Below, in pieces: positions 14,571 through 21,913 of a DNA stretch of 21,938 nt. The position numbers and the translations under genes are program-made. Source of the stretch: SKLM01 sp964450435 (GTDB taxonomy: Bacteria; Chloroflexota; Anaerolineae; B4-G1). Numbering within the stretch: position 1 is the first letter of the stretch; the number at the start of each line of letters is the position of its first letter. The notes under the pieces were generated by a model that saw only the letters and a list, made by a program, of their open reading frames with translations, did not search any database and was not told the origin of the DNA. Location: contig CAYVCX010000052.1 in NCBI GenBank assembly GCA_964450435.1, positions 1 to 21,938 of the forward strand, written 5' to 3'.

Positions 14571-14636
14571 ACGATCTAGTGAGTCTCTGTAAGCACCCGA
14601 ACGGAGGCTGCCCGCCGGGCCGCAGTGGAGAGCGGC

Positions 14637-16064
14637 CTATCCTTCCTCTCCTCGTCCCTTCATAAACAAGTACCCGACCAGAGAGACCACGATGGTCGCT
14701 GCCCCGAGCAACCAGGTAGAGCCAGGCACACGCTTCAAGGCCCGCCATTTCTTTCCCAAGGACAACTCTGTGAAGAACGGGCTCACCAGACCAGGATCGC
14801 TCTGGGCGCCCTCGATCCGCTGCTCCAAGACCTCTTTGACCTCGCCGGGGGGCAGGAAGGAGACCAGGTTAGCCAGCACAGCCCCTTTTTCTTTCGTGAC
14901 CGACGGCTTTTTCTCTACCAGCTCGCGGTAGGCAGCGAGGGTCTGCTCGACAACGTTTGACCAGTCGAGGTGGCCGACGCGCTCCCTTGCGCTCTCACAT
15001 AGTCTGTCGTACTCCGGCTGTGACAGGGCGCAGATGCGCTCCACGGAGGCTGCAAACCGTTGTGGGTGAGCGTCCCCTGGGAGCCGACATCCGACCTCAT
15101 CGTCGACAAACTCATCGATCGTCTCATTGGAGAGGCCGACAACGGGTGTTCCAGAAGCCAGGGATTCGATCACGACCAGACTCTGGACTTCCATCTTCGA
15201 CGCGGAGACGAAGACGTGGGTCTTTTCGAGGTACGAAGGAATCTCCTCATGCGGCACCTGCCCGGTGAATACTACAGTGTCCAGGCCATGGGCTGCGCAG
15301 TATCGCCTCAACTCCTTCTCATACCTCGGCTTCAATGCCTTGCCGATCAGGAGCAGCTCATATCCTTCGGACAGATACCGATGCGCGTCGACGAGGTACA
15401 CCTGGTTCTTCCGCTCGCTGAGATAACCGATGAAAGAGAGCGTCTTGTTTGCGGCACCCACGTCCGCGACAGAGCAGCTTGCATACCGGGCCAGATTTCG
15501 CCCGTTGGGAATGACGAACAGCTTGCCATCGTACCCGAACTTACGGAATGCGTCCACGGCTGACTGGTTCAGGGCGATGATGGCGTCGCAGTTCTCGTAG
15601 AAATCAGTGAGGAGCCGGCGCGATATCAACTCGCTGAACGATCCCTGGAGTATTTTCATGTCGAGGGCATCTGCCGCACCGAAGTTGAGGACCTTCGCCG
15701 GGAGCACATGGCTGGTGTGCATGAAGGGCACCCTGTGCATCTTGGCCCATATCTGACCGATGAGACCCATCAGGGCCGGCTCGTGAGCGTGGACCACGTC
15801 GGGGTTGAAATCATCAAGAAAGTCGAACAGGGCACGCACCGTCTTGGCTGAAAGCGCCGGCATACGGAACTCACCACCGCCCGCGCTTCTGACGCCGAAG
15901 ATCCTCAGTCCACTGACTTCTGTCTCGGACAAGCCTGTCTCGTCAGCCGGGCACACCATCACGACGTCGTGGCGCCCGGCGAAATGGCTAGCCAACTCGT
16001 GGGCGACACGTCCCTCCCCGCCCCCGTGCCCTCGTCTGAACATCGAAGTGAAGACGACCTTCAT
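14637..16064 (-). CDS. GT4-family glycosyltransferase with C-terminal membrane anchor
   Basis: A 475-residue GT-B fold glycosyltransferase of family 4. The N-terminal acceptor domain has the glycine-rich loop RRGHGGGEGRVAHEL (10-24), DVVHAHEPALMG (89-100) and MHTSHVLP (115-122). The donor domain begins around FVIPNGRNLARY (183-194) and carries the retaining-enzyme E-x7-E motif as Glu292/Glu300 in KMEVQSLVVIESLASGTP. Style is that of 1,2-diacylglycerol 3-glucosyltransferases and related lipid glycosyltransferases. Unusually, about 60 extra residues follow and end in a single hydrophobic helix (WLLGAATIVVSLVGYLFM, about 451-468) with a charged KGRGEEG tail, so the enzyme is probably tethered to the membrane by its C-terminus. 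The ATG at 16064 has AGAGGGG upstream. A sulfotransferase gene precedes it by 75 bases, which suggests a shared glycolipid or polysaccharide product. Confidence 0.88.
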   Translation of the reverse strand: MKVVFTSMFRRGHGGGEGRVAHELASHFAGRHDVVMVCPADETGLSETEVSGLRIFGVRSAGGGEFRMPALSAKTVRALFDFLDDFNPDVVHAHEPALMGLIGQIWAKMHRVPFMHTSHVLPAKVLNFGAADALDMKILQGSFSELISRRLLTDFYENCDAIIALNQSAVDAFRKFGYDGKLFVIPNGRNLARYASCSVADVGAANKTLSFIGYLSERKNQVYLVDAHRYLSEGYELLLIGKALKPRYEKELRRYCAAHGLDTVVFTGQVPHEEIPSYLEKTHVFVSASKMEVQSLVVIESLASGTPVVGLSNETIDEFVDDEVGCRLPGDAHPQRFAASVERICALSQPEYDRLCESARERVGHLDWSNVVEQTLAAYRELVEKKPSVTKEKGAVLANLVSFLPPGEVKEVLEQRIEGAQSDPGLVSPFFTELSLGKKWRALKRVPGSTWLLGAATIVVSLVGYLFMKGRGEEG

Positions 16065-16139
16065 TGTCCCCTCTGGGTGTGTCTTCTGAACGGCAGGCGT
16101 AGGTCCGGGCCAGGTGGCAGCAATTCTCGCTGGGCAGCT

Positions 16140-17300
16140 CTACTGCTGCTCTCGAGTGTCGAAGTCGAACCGGTCGAACACATGTCGGTAACGGGTCACG
16201 ATCTGCTCACGGGTCAGGCCTATCTCATGCAGCGAGTACTCGTGCTCGCTGTCGTGCCTGCGCGCTCTCTTCGCAACCTGCCGGAGGATTTCGTCGAAGG
16301 CTGGGCTGAGCTCCAGGTCAAAGCGATCATAGATTGCCGCCACGGTCCGCCTGGCGTCGTTGACCAAGTCATTGAAGTTGACCACAATGTAGCTGTCACG
16401 CGGGGCCTGCTCCAGCCGCTCCAGCGGGTACGAATACCAATGGTCAGCCATGTCCAGGATATACTCACGGCTTGCGTACTCCTGCACTGGATTCCCCAGG
16501 AGCTGCCATTCATCCTCCTTCAGGCTGACGTAGGAAGGGATCATATCGAGCGGGTTGCGCACGAGATAGATGATCCTGGCGTCAGGAAAGGTGTGATAGA
16601 GAGTATCGACCATGGGCGAGAAATGGGGATTCTTGGCGAGGTAATGCCTCTCTCCCTCGCCGTGGGCGTAGAGATGGCGCCGAACGCAGCGTTCGTAGAA
16701 CGTCATGATGCGCTCGCGCTCCTGTTTCGGCATTTGACTGTCAAAGTACGTGTAACGCGCCGCTTCATCCACCATGGCAGCGTAGAGCCATATCTTGAGG
16801 CTGGAGAAGATGTGTACAAGAAGGTATTCATCCTCCTCGGGTGCCCGGAGCGCGATTCTGTGTACCACGTTCTCGTCTTGCCAGGTCTCCTCCAGCATGC
16901 CGAGCAGCCGATGCAGGGGACCGCCCAGCCGACGATCCAGCCAGGACAAGGCCCAGAACACCTTTCGCAGAGTGACCGAAGGAGCAAGGATCATCTCCCA
17001 GGTACGCATCGAGGTGAAGGTCCTCTCGTCTCGAGCCAGGAGGCGCTGAAGAAATGTTGTCCCGCTCCTCGGATTGCCCACGATATAGACCGGCTGCTTG
17101 ATCGGTACATCTCGGTATCCCGGAAAGAAGGCCTCGTCCAAAAGGAGCCCGAGCCACGCCACCAGCTCCAACAGCGTGTAGGCCGGGTATGAAATCAGAA
17201 GCAGGCAGATCCGCTTGAGCGTCAGTCGGTAGTTGGTGCCTTTGCTCGCGAAGAAGGACTTGTAGGTAAACCGGGCCAAGCCCTTCAGGTTGAACGCCAT
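16140..17300 (-). CDS. PAPS-dependent sulfotransferase family protein
   Basis: A 386-residue protein of the Sulfotransfer_3-like superfamily, transferring sulfate from 3'-phosphoadenylyl sulfate to a hydroxyl acceptor. The 5'-phosphosulfate loop is YIVGNPRSGTTFLQRLL (72-88) and the 3'-phosphate motif is YLVRNPLDMIPSY (245-257) with Arg248 and Ser256. A hydrophobic stretch at about 31-55 (ICLLLISYPAYTLLELVAWLG) before the catalytic domain suggests membrane association. The C-terminal half has HWYSYPLERLEQAP and a DLVNDARRTVAAIY segment usual in the family. The ATG at 17300 is preceded by AGGGG. The next gene encodes a membrane-anchored GT4, so sulfation of a glycolipid head group or surface glycan is a reasonable guess. 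The 239-base gap upstream to the aldolase gene shows no clear promoter or hairpin. Confidence 0.85.
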   Translation of the reverse strand: MAFNLKGLARFTYKSFFASKGTNYRLTLKRICLLLISYPAYTLLELVAWLGLLLDEAFFPGYRDVPIKQPVYIVGNPRSGTTFLQRLLARDERTFTSMRTWEMILAPSVTLRKVFWALSWLDRRLGGPLHRLLGMLEETWQDENVVHRIALRAPEEDEYLLVHIFSSLKIWLYAAMVDEAARYTYFDSQMPKQERERIMTFYERCVRRHLYAHGEGERHYLAKNPHFSPMVDTLYHTFPDARIIYLVRNPLDMIPSYVSLKEDEWQLLGNPVQEYASREYILDMADHWYSYPLERLEQAPRDSYIVVNFNDLVNDARRTVAAIYDRFDLELSPAFDEILRQVAKRARRHDSEHEYSLHEIGLTREQIVTRYRHVFDRFDFDTREQQ

Positions 17301-17539
17301 GTCATCCCCTATTGCTGCATGTTGGCTACAGCTTCAGCCTATGATGCTCCCTGACGCCAGAATGAGGAAACCACGTCAAGCCCACCCTCTCTTGTAGCGG
17401 CCAGTTGACAATCCTTCAGTTCAGGACCAGGAGCCCATACCAGGATCGAGTATTGGCACAGATCTCTTCGGAGGTCACAGCAGGTCCCCGACCCGACCTC
17501 GCCGTTCTCTCTCGCGCGGCCGTGCTGGAGTGGCGATGC

Positions 17540-18442
17540 TCACAGCACATCTCCCTCAATCAGGATGGATTTGAGGACCTGTACATCGGGGCCATTGAGC
17601 GCCTGCAGAGGAGAGCGAACCGGCCCTCCCTGGTAGCCAAGCATGTCCAGAGCGGCCTTCAAGCCGGGGATCCCGAATCGAGCTGTGACAGCCGTGTTGA
17701 TCGGGATCAATCTCTGCTGTATCACCGCCGCTTCGCCCCATCTACCAGCGCGAACGAGATCGTGGAGATCGATCACCTGTTGGGGCGCAACGTTGGCCAA
17801 GGCCATCACCCCGCCGACGGCTCCTACCGCCAAGGCGGGCAAGAAGAAACTAGCAGAACCTGCCAGCACCTGGAAGTCTGAACCGACCGACCCCACAATC
17901 TCGGCGAGCTTGCCCACGTTGCCCCCACTGTCCTTGATCCCCACGATGTTGGGATGGCGGGCCATCCGCACGACCGTTGACGCGTCCATATCCACGTTGG
18001 TGAATCGCGGCATATTGTAGAGCAGTACGGGGATCGGCGACGCGTCCGCCACGCTTTGGAAGTGCTGTGTCAAGGCCTCCGCCGTCATCTGACCGCGGTA
18101 GTAGTGAGGGGTGAGAACGAGGACGGCATCCGCACCAGCTTCTGCAGCCTGGCGGCTCAGTGCAATCGTCTGGCGTGTGGACTCGCACCCGGTGCCGGCG
18201 ACCATCAGCCTGTCCGATGGAATGGCCCGCCGTGCCGTCTCCAAGACGCCCACCTTCTCTCGATCGCTGAGATAGACTGCCTCGCCATTGGATCCCAGGA
18301 CCACGTAGCCCGCTAAATCGTATCGGTTCCAGCGTTCAATGTTCTCAGTGAGTGCGCGGTGCGAGACTTCACCCTGCGCTCCAAAGGGCGTTGGAATCGG
18401 CGGAAAAACACCGGCCAGCGAAACAGCGAATTCACTCATCAT
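17540..18442 (-). CDS. DapA/HOGA-family class I aldolase (probable 4-hydroxy-2-oxoglutarate aldolase-like)
   Basis: A 300-residue TIM-barrel lyase of the dihydrodipicolinate synthase/N-acetylneuraminate lyase superfamily, acting through a Schiff base with pyruvate. Lys170 (IVGIKDSGGN) is the Schiff-base lysine and Tyr142 (VLLYNMPRFT) the conserved proton shuttle. The substrate loop reads VLGSNGEAVYLSDREK (48-63), where true DapA has GTTGE; the GSNGE form is common in HOGA-like and sugar-acid aldolases. Start 18442 (MMSEF) has GGGGGG upstream; ATG 18439 is an equal alternative, while the frame opening at 18475 is not needed. It lies 93 bases after the GlcD-like gene, which with the upstream aminotransferase suggests that it cleaves 4-hydroxy-2-oxoglutarate to pyruvate and glyoxylate. 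Lysine-biosynthetic DapA remains possible. Confidence 0.88.
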   Translation of the reverse strand: MMSEFAVSLAGVFPPIPTPFGAQGEVSHRALTENIERWNRYDLAGYVVLGSNGEAVYLSDREKVGVLETARRAIPSDRLMVAGTGCESTRQTIALSRQAAEAGADAVLVLTPHYYRGQMTAEALTQHFQSVADASPIPVLLYNMPRFTNVDMDASTVVRMARHPNIVGIKDSGGNVGKLAEIVGSVGSDFQVLAGSASFFLPALAVGAVGGVMALANVAPQQVIDLHDLVRAGRWGEAAVIQQRLIPINTAVTARFGIPGLKAALDMLGYQGGPVRSPLQALNGPDVQVLKSILIEGDVL

Positions 18443-18535
18443 GTACTGCGGTCCCCCCGTGAACCCATATGACACCCGATTCCACCCACCCTCCCAGCGA
18501 CAGTGGTCAATCCCGCATGGCAGGCAGCACTTGTC

Positions 18536-19942
18536 CTACGGAAAGATCTTCCCCGGATTCAGGATGTGATGGGGATCGAAGGCATCCCGAATGCGCCGCA
18601 TAACCTCGATCTGGGCTTCCTCCAGTGCCAACGGCAGATAGCGGCGACGCGTAGCGCCTATGCCGTGCTCGCCGGTGATCATCCCTCCCAGGGACAAGGC
18701 GAGGGCGTAGATCTCCTCGGTCACCTGCGGAACCAGAGCTTCCCAGCGACCGGTGGGCAATTCATCCTTGAGCACGTTTATGTGCACATTGCCATCGCCA
18801 GCGTGACCAAAACTGATGATGCGCACATCGTAACGGCCACCGATCTCATTGATCCCTCTGAGCAAGGATGGCAACTCGGAGCGGGGCACCACCACGTCTT
18901 CCATATGGTTGATCGGGCTGGCGTGGTTGAGAGCGTCAATGATCGACCGCCTTGCCTCCCACAGCCGATCCCGGGCGCGGCTGTCCTTGGCGACCAGCAC
19001 GTCTGGCGCGCCGTGCTCCATACACAGCTCTCCAACGACATGGAGGTTTGCATCGACCGCGGCACGGTGGTTGCCATCGAGCTTGATCAGCAGTTGGGCC
19101 GCGGCGTCACGGTAGGGCATCTCCCTCTGAAGCAGCCCTTCCGCCGCCAGAACGCTGTCGCGCTCCATAAACTCGATGGTGGTAGGTACGATGCGATGGG
19201 CAATGATGTCGGACACGGTATCGGCAGCCGCCTGGAAGTCGTCGAAGGGCACCAACAGGTCAATTTGAACCTTGGGCAGGGGGATGAGCCGCAGGATGAT
19301 CTTGGTTACAATGGCCAGCGTCCCCTCGGATCCGGTGATCAGCTGTGTCAGATCGTAGCCGGTCACGTTCTTGACCAGTTTGCCGCCACACGTAATGATC
19401 TGTCCGGAAGGAAGCACCGCCTCAAGGCCAGACACGAAGTGTCGGGTGACCCCATACTTGACTGCCCTCGGGCCGCCTGCATTCTCGGCGATATTGCCCC
19501 CTATGGTACAAGAATCGAGGCTTGCCGGGTCGGGCGGGTAGAACAGCCCCCTGTCCTCAACCGCTCGATGGACCTCGCCCGTGATGACTCCAGGCTCGAC
19601 GACCACCATGAGGTTCTGTTCATCGATCTCCAGGATGCGGTTCATCTTCTCCGTCGACAACACAAGGCCGCCGTGGATGGCCACGGCCCCTCCACTGAGG
19701 CCGTATCCTGCGCCGCGCGGGGTCACGGGAACCCGTTCTCGCTGGGCGAGCTTGAGGATTCTCGAGACCTGCTCTGCCGACGTGACCCGCACCACCACCT
19801 CTGGCTCGGCCCGGAGGCCTACGGTTTCATCGTGTGTGTACGGCGCCAGCCTCTCGGCATCCTGCGGGCCGTACAACACCTCGTCCGGGCCTGCGATCTC
19901 GTGCAGAGCTTCAACGACCCGAGGAGTGACTCTACGATACAT
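18536..19942 (-). CDS. FAD-linked oxidase, glycolate oxidase subunit GlcD-like
   Basis: A 468-residue flavoprotein of the vanillyl-alcohol oxidase superfamily. The PCMH-type FAD-binding domain spans about 40-225, with the pyrophosphate loop PRGAGYGLSGGAV (75-87) and DSCTIGGNIAENAGG. The FAD_oxidase_C domain follows, with FGHAGDGNVH (378-387), TGEHGIG (423-429) and the terminal DPHHILNPGK. These are the features of GlcD and D-lactate dehydrogenases. Oxidation of glycolate to glyoxylate is favoured because the gene lies 6 bases after a glyoxylate-type aminotransferase and before a HOGA-like aldolase; D-lactate or another 2-hydroxy acid remains possible. GlcE and GlcF partners are not in the window. 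ATG 19942 has no strong Shine-Dalgarno and is probably coupled to translation of the upstream gene. Confidence 0.9.
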   Translation of the reverse strand: MYRRVTPRVVEALHEIAGPDEVLYGPQDAERLAPYTHDETVGLRAEPEVVVRVTSAEQVSRILKLAQRERVPVTPRGAGYGLSGGAVAIHGGLVLSTEKMNRILEIDEQNLMVVVEPGVITGEVHRAVEDRGLFYPPDPASLDSCTIGGNIAENAGGPRAVKYGVTRHFVSGLEAVLPSGQIITCGGKLVKNVTGYDLTQLITGSEGTLAIVTKIILRLIPLPKVQIDLLVPFDDFQAAADTVSDIIAHRIVPTTIEFMERDSVLAAEGLLQREMPYRDAAAQLLIKLDGNHRAAVDANLHVVGELCMEHGAPDVLVAKDSRARDRLWEARRSIIDALNHASPINHMEDVVVPRSELPSLLRGINEIGGRYDVRIISFGHAGDGNVHINVLKDELPTGRWEALVPQVTEEIYALALSLGGMITGEHGIGATRRRYLPLALEEAQIEVMRRIRDAFDPHHILNPGKIFP

Positions 19943-19948
19943 GCGGTG

Positions 19949-21118
19949 TCAGGCTCGCGCAAGCACCTCTTGTGCCGCTGCAAGGCCCGCGCCCTGCTCA
20001 AGGCTGTGCCCAACTCGGGCAAGGCCCCGTTCAAGGGCACCGATTGTCGCCAGCACATCCGAGCCGTTCACCACGCCCATATGTCCGATGCGGAAGTAGC
20101 GGTCCTTGATCTCAGGATGAAGCCCTCCCGCCAGGATGATTCCATTGTCGTTGATATGTCCCAGCACCGACCGGTCGACCCCGTCGGGGAAATAAGGGGC
20201 GGTGAGTGTGTTGGCCGCTTTGGCAGCACTGACCGGCACTTGTCCCATCCCCAGGGCGGTGACCGCAGCCTTCACGGCCCTGCCGATCCGACGGTGGCGC
20301 TCGAAGCGCACGTCAAGTCCCTCATCCAGAATCTGGCCCAGACTAACGTTGAGTGCCCAGATCAAGTTGACGGGCGGCGTGCCGAAATAGCCGGGCTCGC
20401 GAGCCTCATAAGCCTCCATGATCGGGAGCCACTTCGTCCAATCGGCGTAGTAGTTGACGACGGGCGATCTGCGCTGACGGAAAGCCTCCATAGCGCGAGG
20501 GCCGGCCATTACCAGAGCCAGACCGGGCGGTACACCTATGGCCTTCTGCGAGGCAGTAAGGACCAAATCGACTCCCCACTCCTTCTGACGCAGCTCCTCC
20601 CCGGCCACGGAGCAGACCCCATCGACAAGGACCAGCGTGCCATGCTCCCGGCCGAGCTCTGCGAGCGCTTCCACATCGACCGCAACAGCCGTGGAGGTGT
20701 CGACATGTGTAATGGTCATCATCTTGTAGGTGTGTTCTTCCAGTTTCGACTGAATCTGCTCAATGGATGGCGCGTCGCCAATGGCAGGGGCACGAGCGTG
20801 GGTTACCTCGGCGCCGTAGCGCTCGAGAATCTCCCCAAAGCGGTCGCCGAAGACTCCGGTGTTGACCACCAGGGCCCTATCGCCGGGTTCGATCAAGTTG
20901 GCGGCAGCCATGTCCATCGCCAGGGTGCCGGAACCCGCGACCACATAGGGCTGCCCATCGGGGGCGAGGAAGACCTTGCGCAGCCGTTCCAGCGCCGTGC
21001 CGAACACCTCCATGAAGTCCGGAGCCACGTGGCTCGTCGTCGCCATCCCCATCGCTCGAAGCACCTCCGGGGTGAACTCGATGGGCCCGGGGATCATAAG
21101 CAGCTTTCTGTCTTTCAT
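19949..21118 (-). CDS. Class V aminotransferase (alanine/serine-glyoxylate type)
   Basis: A 389-residue PLP enzyme of fold type I, class V. The N-terminus LLMIPGPIEFTPEVLRAM is typical of the serine/alanine-glyoxylate aminotransferase group, as are VAGSGTLAMDMAAANLI (60-76), VDGVCSVAGEELR (165-177) and the PLP lysine Lys192 in LTASQKAIGVPPGLA. Such enzymes transfer an amino group to glyoxylate, giving glycine plus pyruvate or hydroxypyruvate. The start at 21118 is chosen because it begins the family homology and has AAGGAG upstream; the frame is open a further 93 codons to 21397, but that stretch is untranslated leader. It is the first gene of a three-gene run with the GlcD-like oxidase and the aldolase, consistent with glyoxylate handling. 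A related phosphoserine or cysteine-desulfurase-like role seems less likely. Confidence 0.9.
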   Translation of the reverse strand: MKDRKLLMIPGPIEFTPEVLRAMGMATTSHVAPDFMEVFGTALERLRKVFLAPDGQPYVVAGSGTLAMDMAAANLIEPGDRALVVNTGVFGDRFGEILERYGAEVTHARAPAIGDAPSIEQIQSKLEEHTYKMMTITHVDTSTAVAVDVEALAELGREHGTLVLVDGVCSVAGEELRQKEWGVDLVLTASQKAIGVPPGLALVMAGPRAMEAFRQRRSPVVNYYADWTKWLPIMEAYEAREPGYFGTPPVNLIWALNVSLGQILDEGLDVRFERHRRIGRAVKAAVTALGMGQVPVSAAKAANTLTAPYFPDGVDRSVLGHINDNGIILAGGLHPEIKDRYFRIGHMGVVNGSDVLATIGALERGLARVGHSLEQGAGLAAAQEVLARA

Positions 21119-21350
21119 CAGCTCGCTCTCCTTGTGTCGTCTTTGATGTCGAATCGACCCTGGATCGAGCGTCCACTGCGCGCCGGGCGTGCAGTACGGC
21201 GGAGCGCGCCCCTCAGTGCACCGCTGAGCCGCTCCCAGGACGCCAGGGCCTCCCAGCGAATTCGATAGGTTGTGGGCCTCGCTCCTGTCACCATGCTGGC
21301 CGTTGCCCGAGGCGGACAGCTCTCGATCGTATACCACTCGTGCGTGGTGT
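21119..21350 (-). promoter_or_regulatory. Long structured 5' leader of the glyoxylate operon
   Basis: About 225 bases separate the predicted transcription start (near 21344) from the aminotransferase start. Pairings visible in the minus-strand RNA include a 5-base stem near the 5' end (21344-21348 with 21333-21337) and a longer interrupted hairpin. In the latter, 21230-21235 (GGAGCG in RNA sense) pairs with 21201-21206 (CGCTCC), and 21224-21228 (CTCAG) with 21212-21216 (CTGAG). No known riboswitch class or T-box signature was recognised. It may be a regulatory leader or simply a GC-rich untranslated region. Confidence 0.35.
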
Positions 21351-21379
21351 AGTGTATCCGATTGCTCGCAAATGTTCAA
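21351..21379 (-). promoter_or_regulatory. Sigma-70-type promoter of the aminotransferase-glcD-aldolase operon
   Basis: On the minus strand TTGAAC (-35, plus 21374-21379) and TACACT (-10, plus 21351-21356) are separated by exactly 17 bases, with four to five of six consensus bases each. It is the only good promoter seen between the aminotransferase start and the right edge on this strand. Confidence 0.65.
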
Positions 21380-21605
21380 GTGGTGCGTTACGCGCACGCT
21401 CTGCTCGCCTGCAGACGAAGCGGGCCTGTCGTTCCGGGCCTTCGAGCCTTTCGGTCAGATGAAGCGCGGTCTGCCGCCGGGCCAGCAGATCCGGGGCGGT
21501 CGCAGCAAGGCACAGGTACGTCTTGACAGAGCCAACAGGATTCTATCCGGTAGAGAGAGGAGGCAAGACGCAATCTCGGACATCCAGCTTGGGACGAACG
21601 TACCA

Positions 21606-21634
21606 TTGCGCCACAGCCAGCAAACTGGTATAAT
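21606..21634 (+). promoter_or_regulatory. Plus-strand promoter-like sequence
   Basis: TTGCGC (21606-21611) and a perfect TATAAT (21629-21634) are spaced by 17 bases. Predicted initiation near 21641 falls exactly at the 5' side of a strong hairpin. It is the only strong promoter-like sequence noted on the plus strand, and no plus-strand gene is recognised downstream within the window. Confidence 0.45.
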
Positions 21635-21641
21635 CATCTGA

Positions 21642-21668
21642 AACGCCGAATTGATCGGCGTTATTTTT
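21642..21668 (+). terminator. Terminator-like hairpin with T-run
   Basis: AACGCCGA (21642-21649) and TCGGCGTT (21655-21662) form a perfect 8-base-pair stem with loop ATTGA, followed by ATTTTT (21663-21668). This is a textbook intrinsic terminator in the plus direction. No plus-strand gene is recognised before it, and it begins about one base after the predicted start of the promoter just upstream. Confidence 0.65.
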
Positions 21669-21892
21669 GTGCCCTGAAGAGCCGGGGCAGGCAGCACGGG
21701 GCGGGGAAGACAGGCTCTGGGCTGTATGAAGGATGGTTCGCCTTAACAGGTCGCCAAAGCACCCAAGGGGGCGTTGAGGAGCGAGTATTGCGCTCCACCG
21801 TATCCCCGGCCTCACCCGTCGGTCGTGGGGGCTCAGATTCGATGCCGCCAAAGCAAATCAGCGTAAGGAAGGACTTGCCGAGTAGTCAACTA

Positions 21893-21913
21893 CCCCACCG
21901 CAAGCGGATGGGG
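21893..21913 (+). mobile_element. Hairpin resembling an IS200/IS605-type right end
   Basis: After GAGTAGTCAACTA, the sequence CCCC-A-CCGC (21893-21901), loop AA, and GCGG-AT-GGGG (21904-21913) folds into a subterminal hairpin followed by CTTGTCC. The layout of an ACTACCCC start, an imperfect GC hairpin and a GGGGCTT end is reminiscent of the right ends (and omega RNA 3' parts) of tnpB-carrying IS200/IS605 elements. No TnpA or TnpB coding sequence is visible and the window ends 25 bases later, so this is a resemblance only. Confidence 0.3.

Noticed and set aside
15969..17192. A 407-codon plus-strand open frame
   Set aside because: Antisense to the sulfotransferase, whose PAPS motifs are intact on the minus strand.
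17404..17432. TTGACA on the plus strand in the gap before the sulfotransferase
   Set aside because: A perfect -35 hexamer but no -10-like hexamer at 15-19 bases, and no plus-strand gene follows.
18503..21268. A 921-codon open frame on the plus strand
   Set aside because: It is exactly antisense to the GlcD-like oxidase and the class V aminotransferase, both with intact catalytic motifs. Its own translation is His/Gln/Arg rich with no domain; it is a by-product of GC-rich codon use.
21728..21760. GGTTCG-containing stretch suggesting a tRNA T-arm
   Set aside because: No matching acceptor stem, D-arm or anticodon arm could be built around it.
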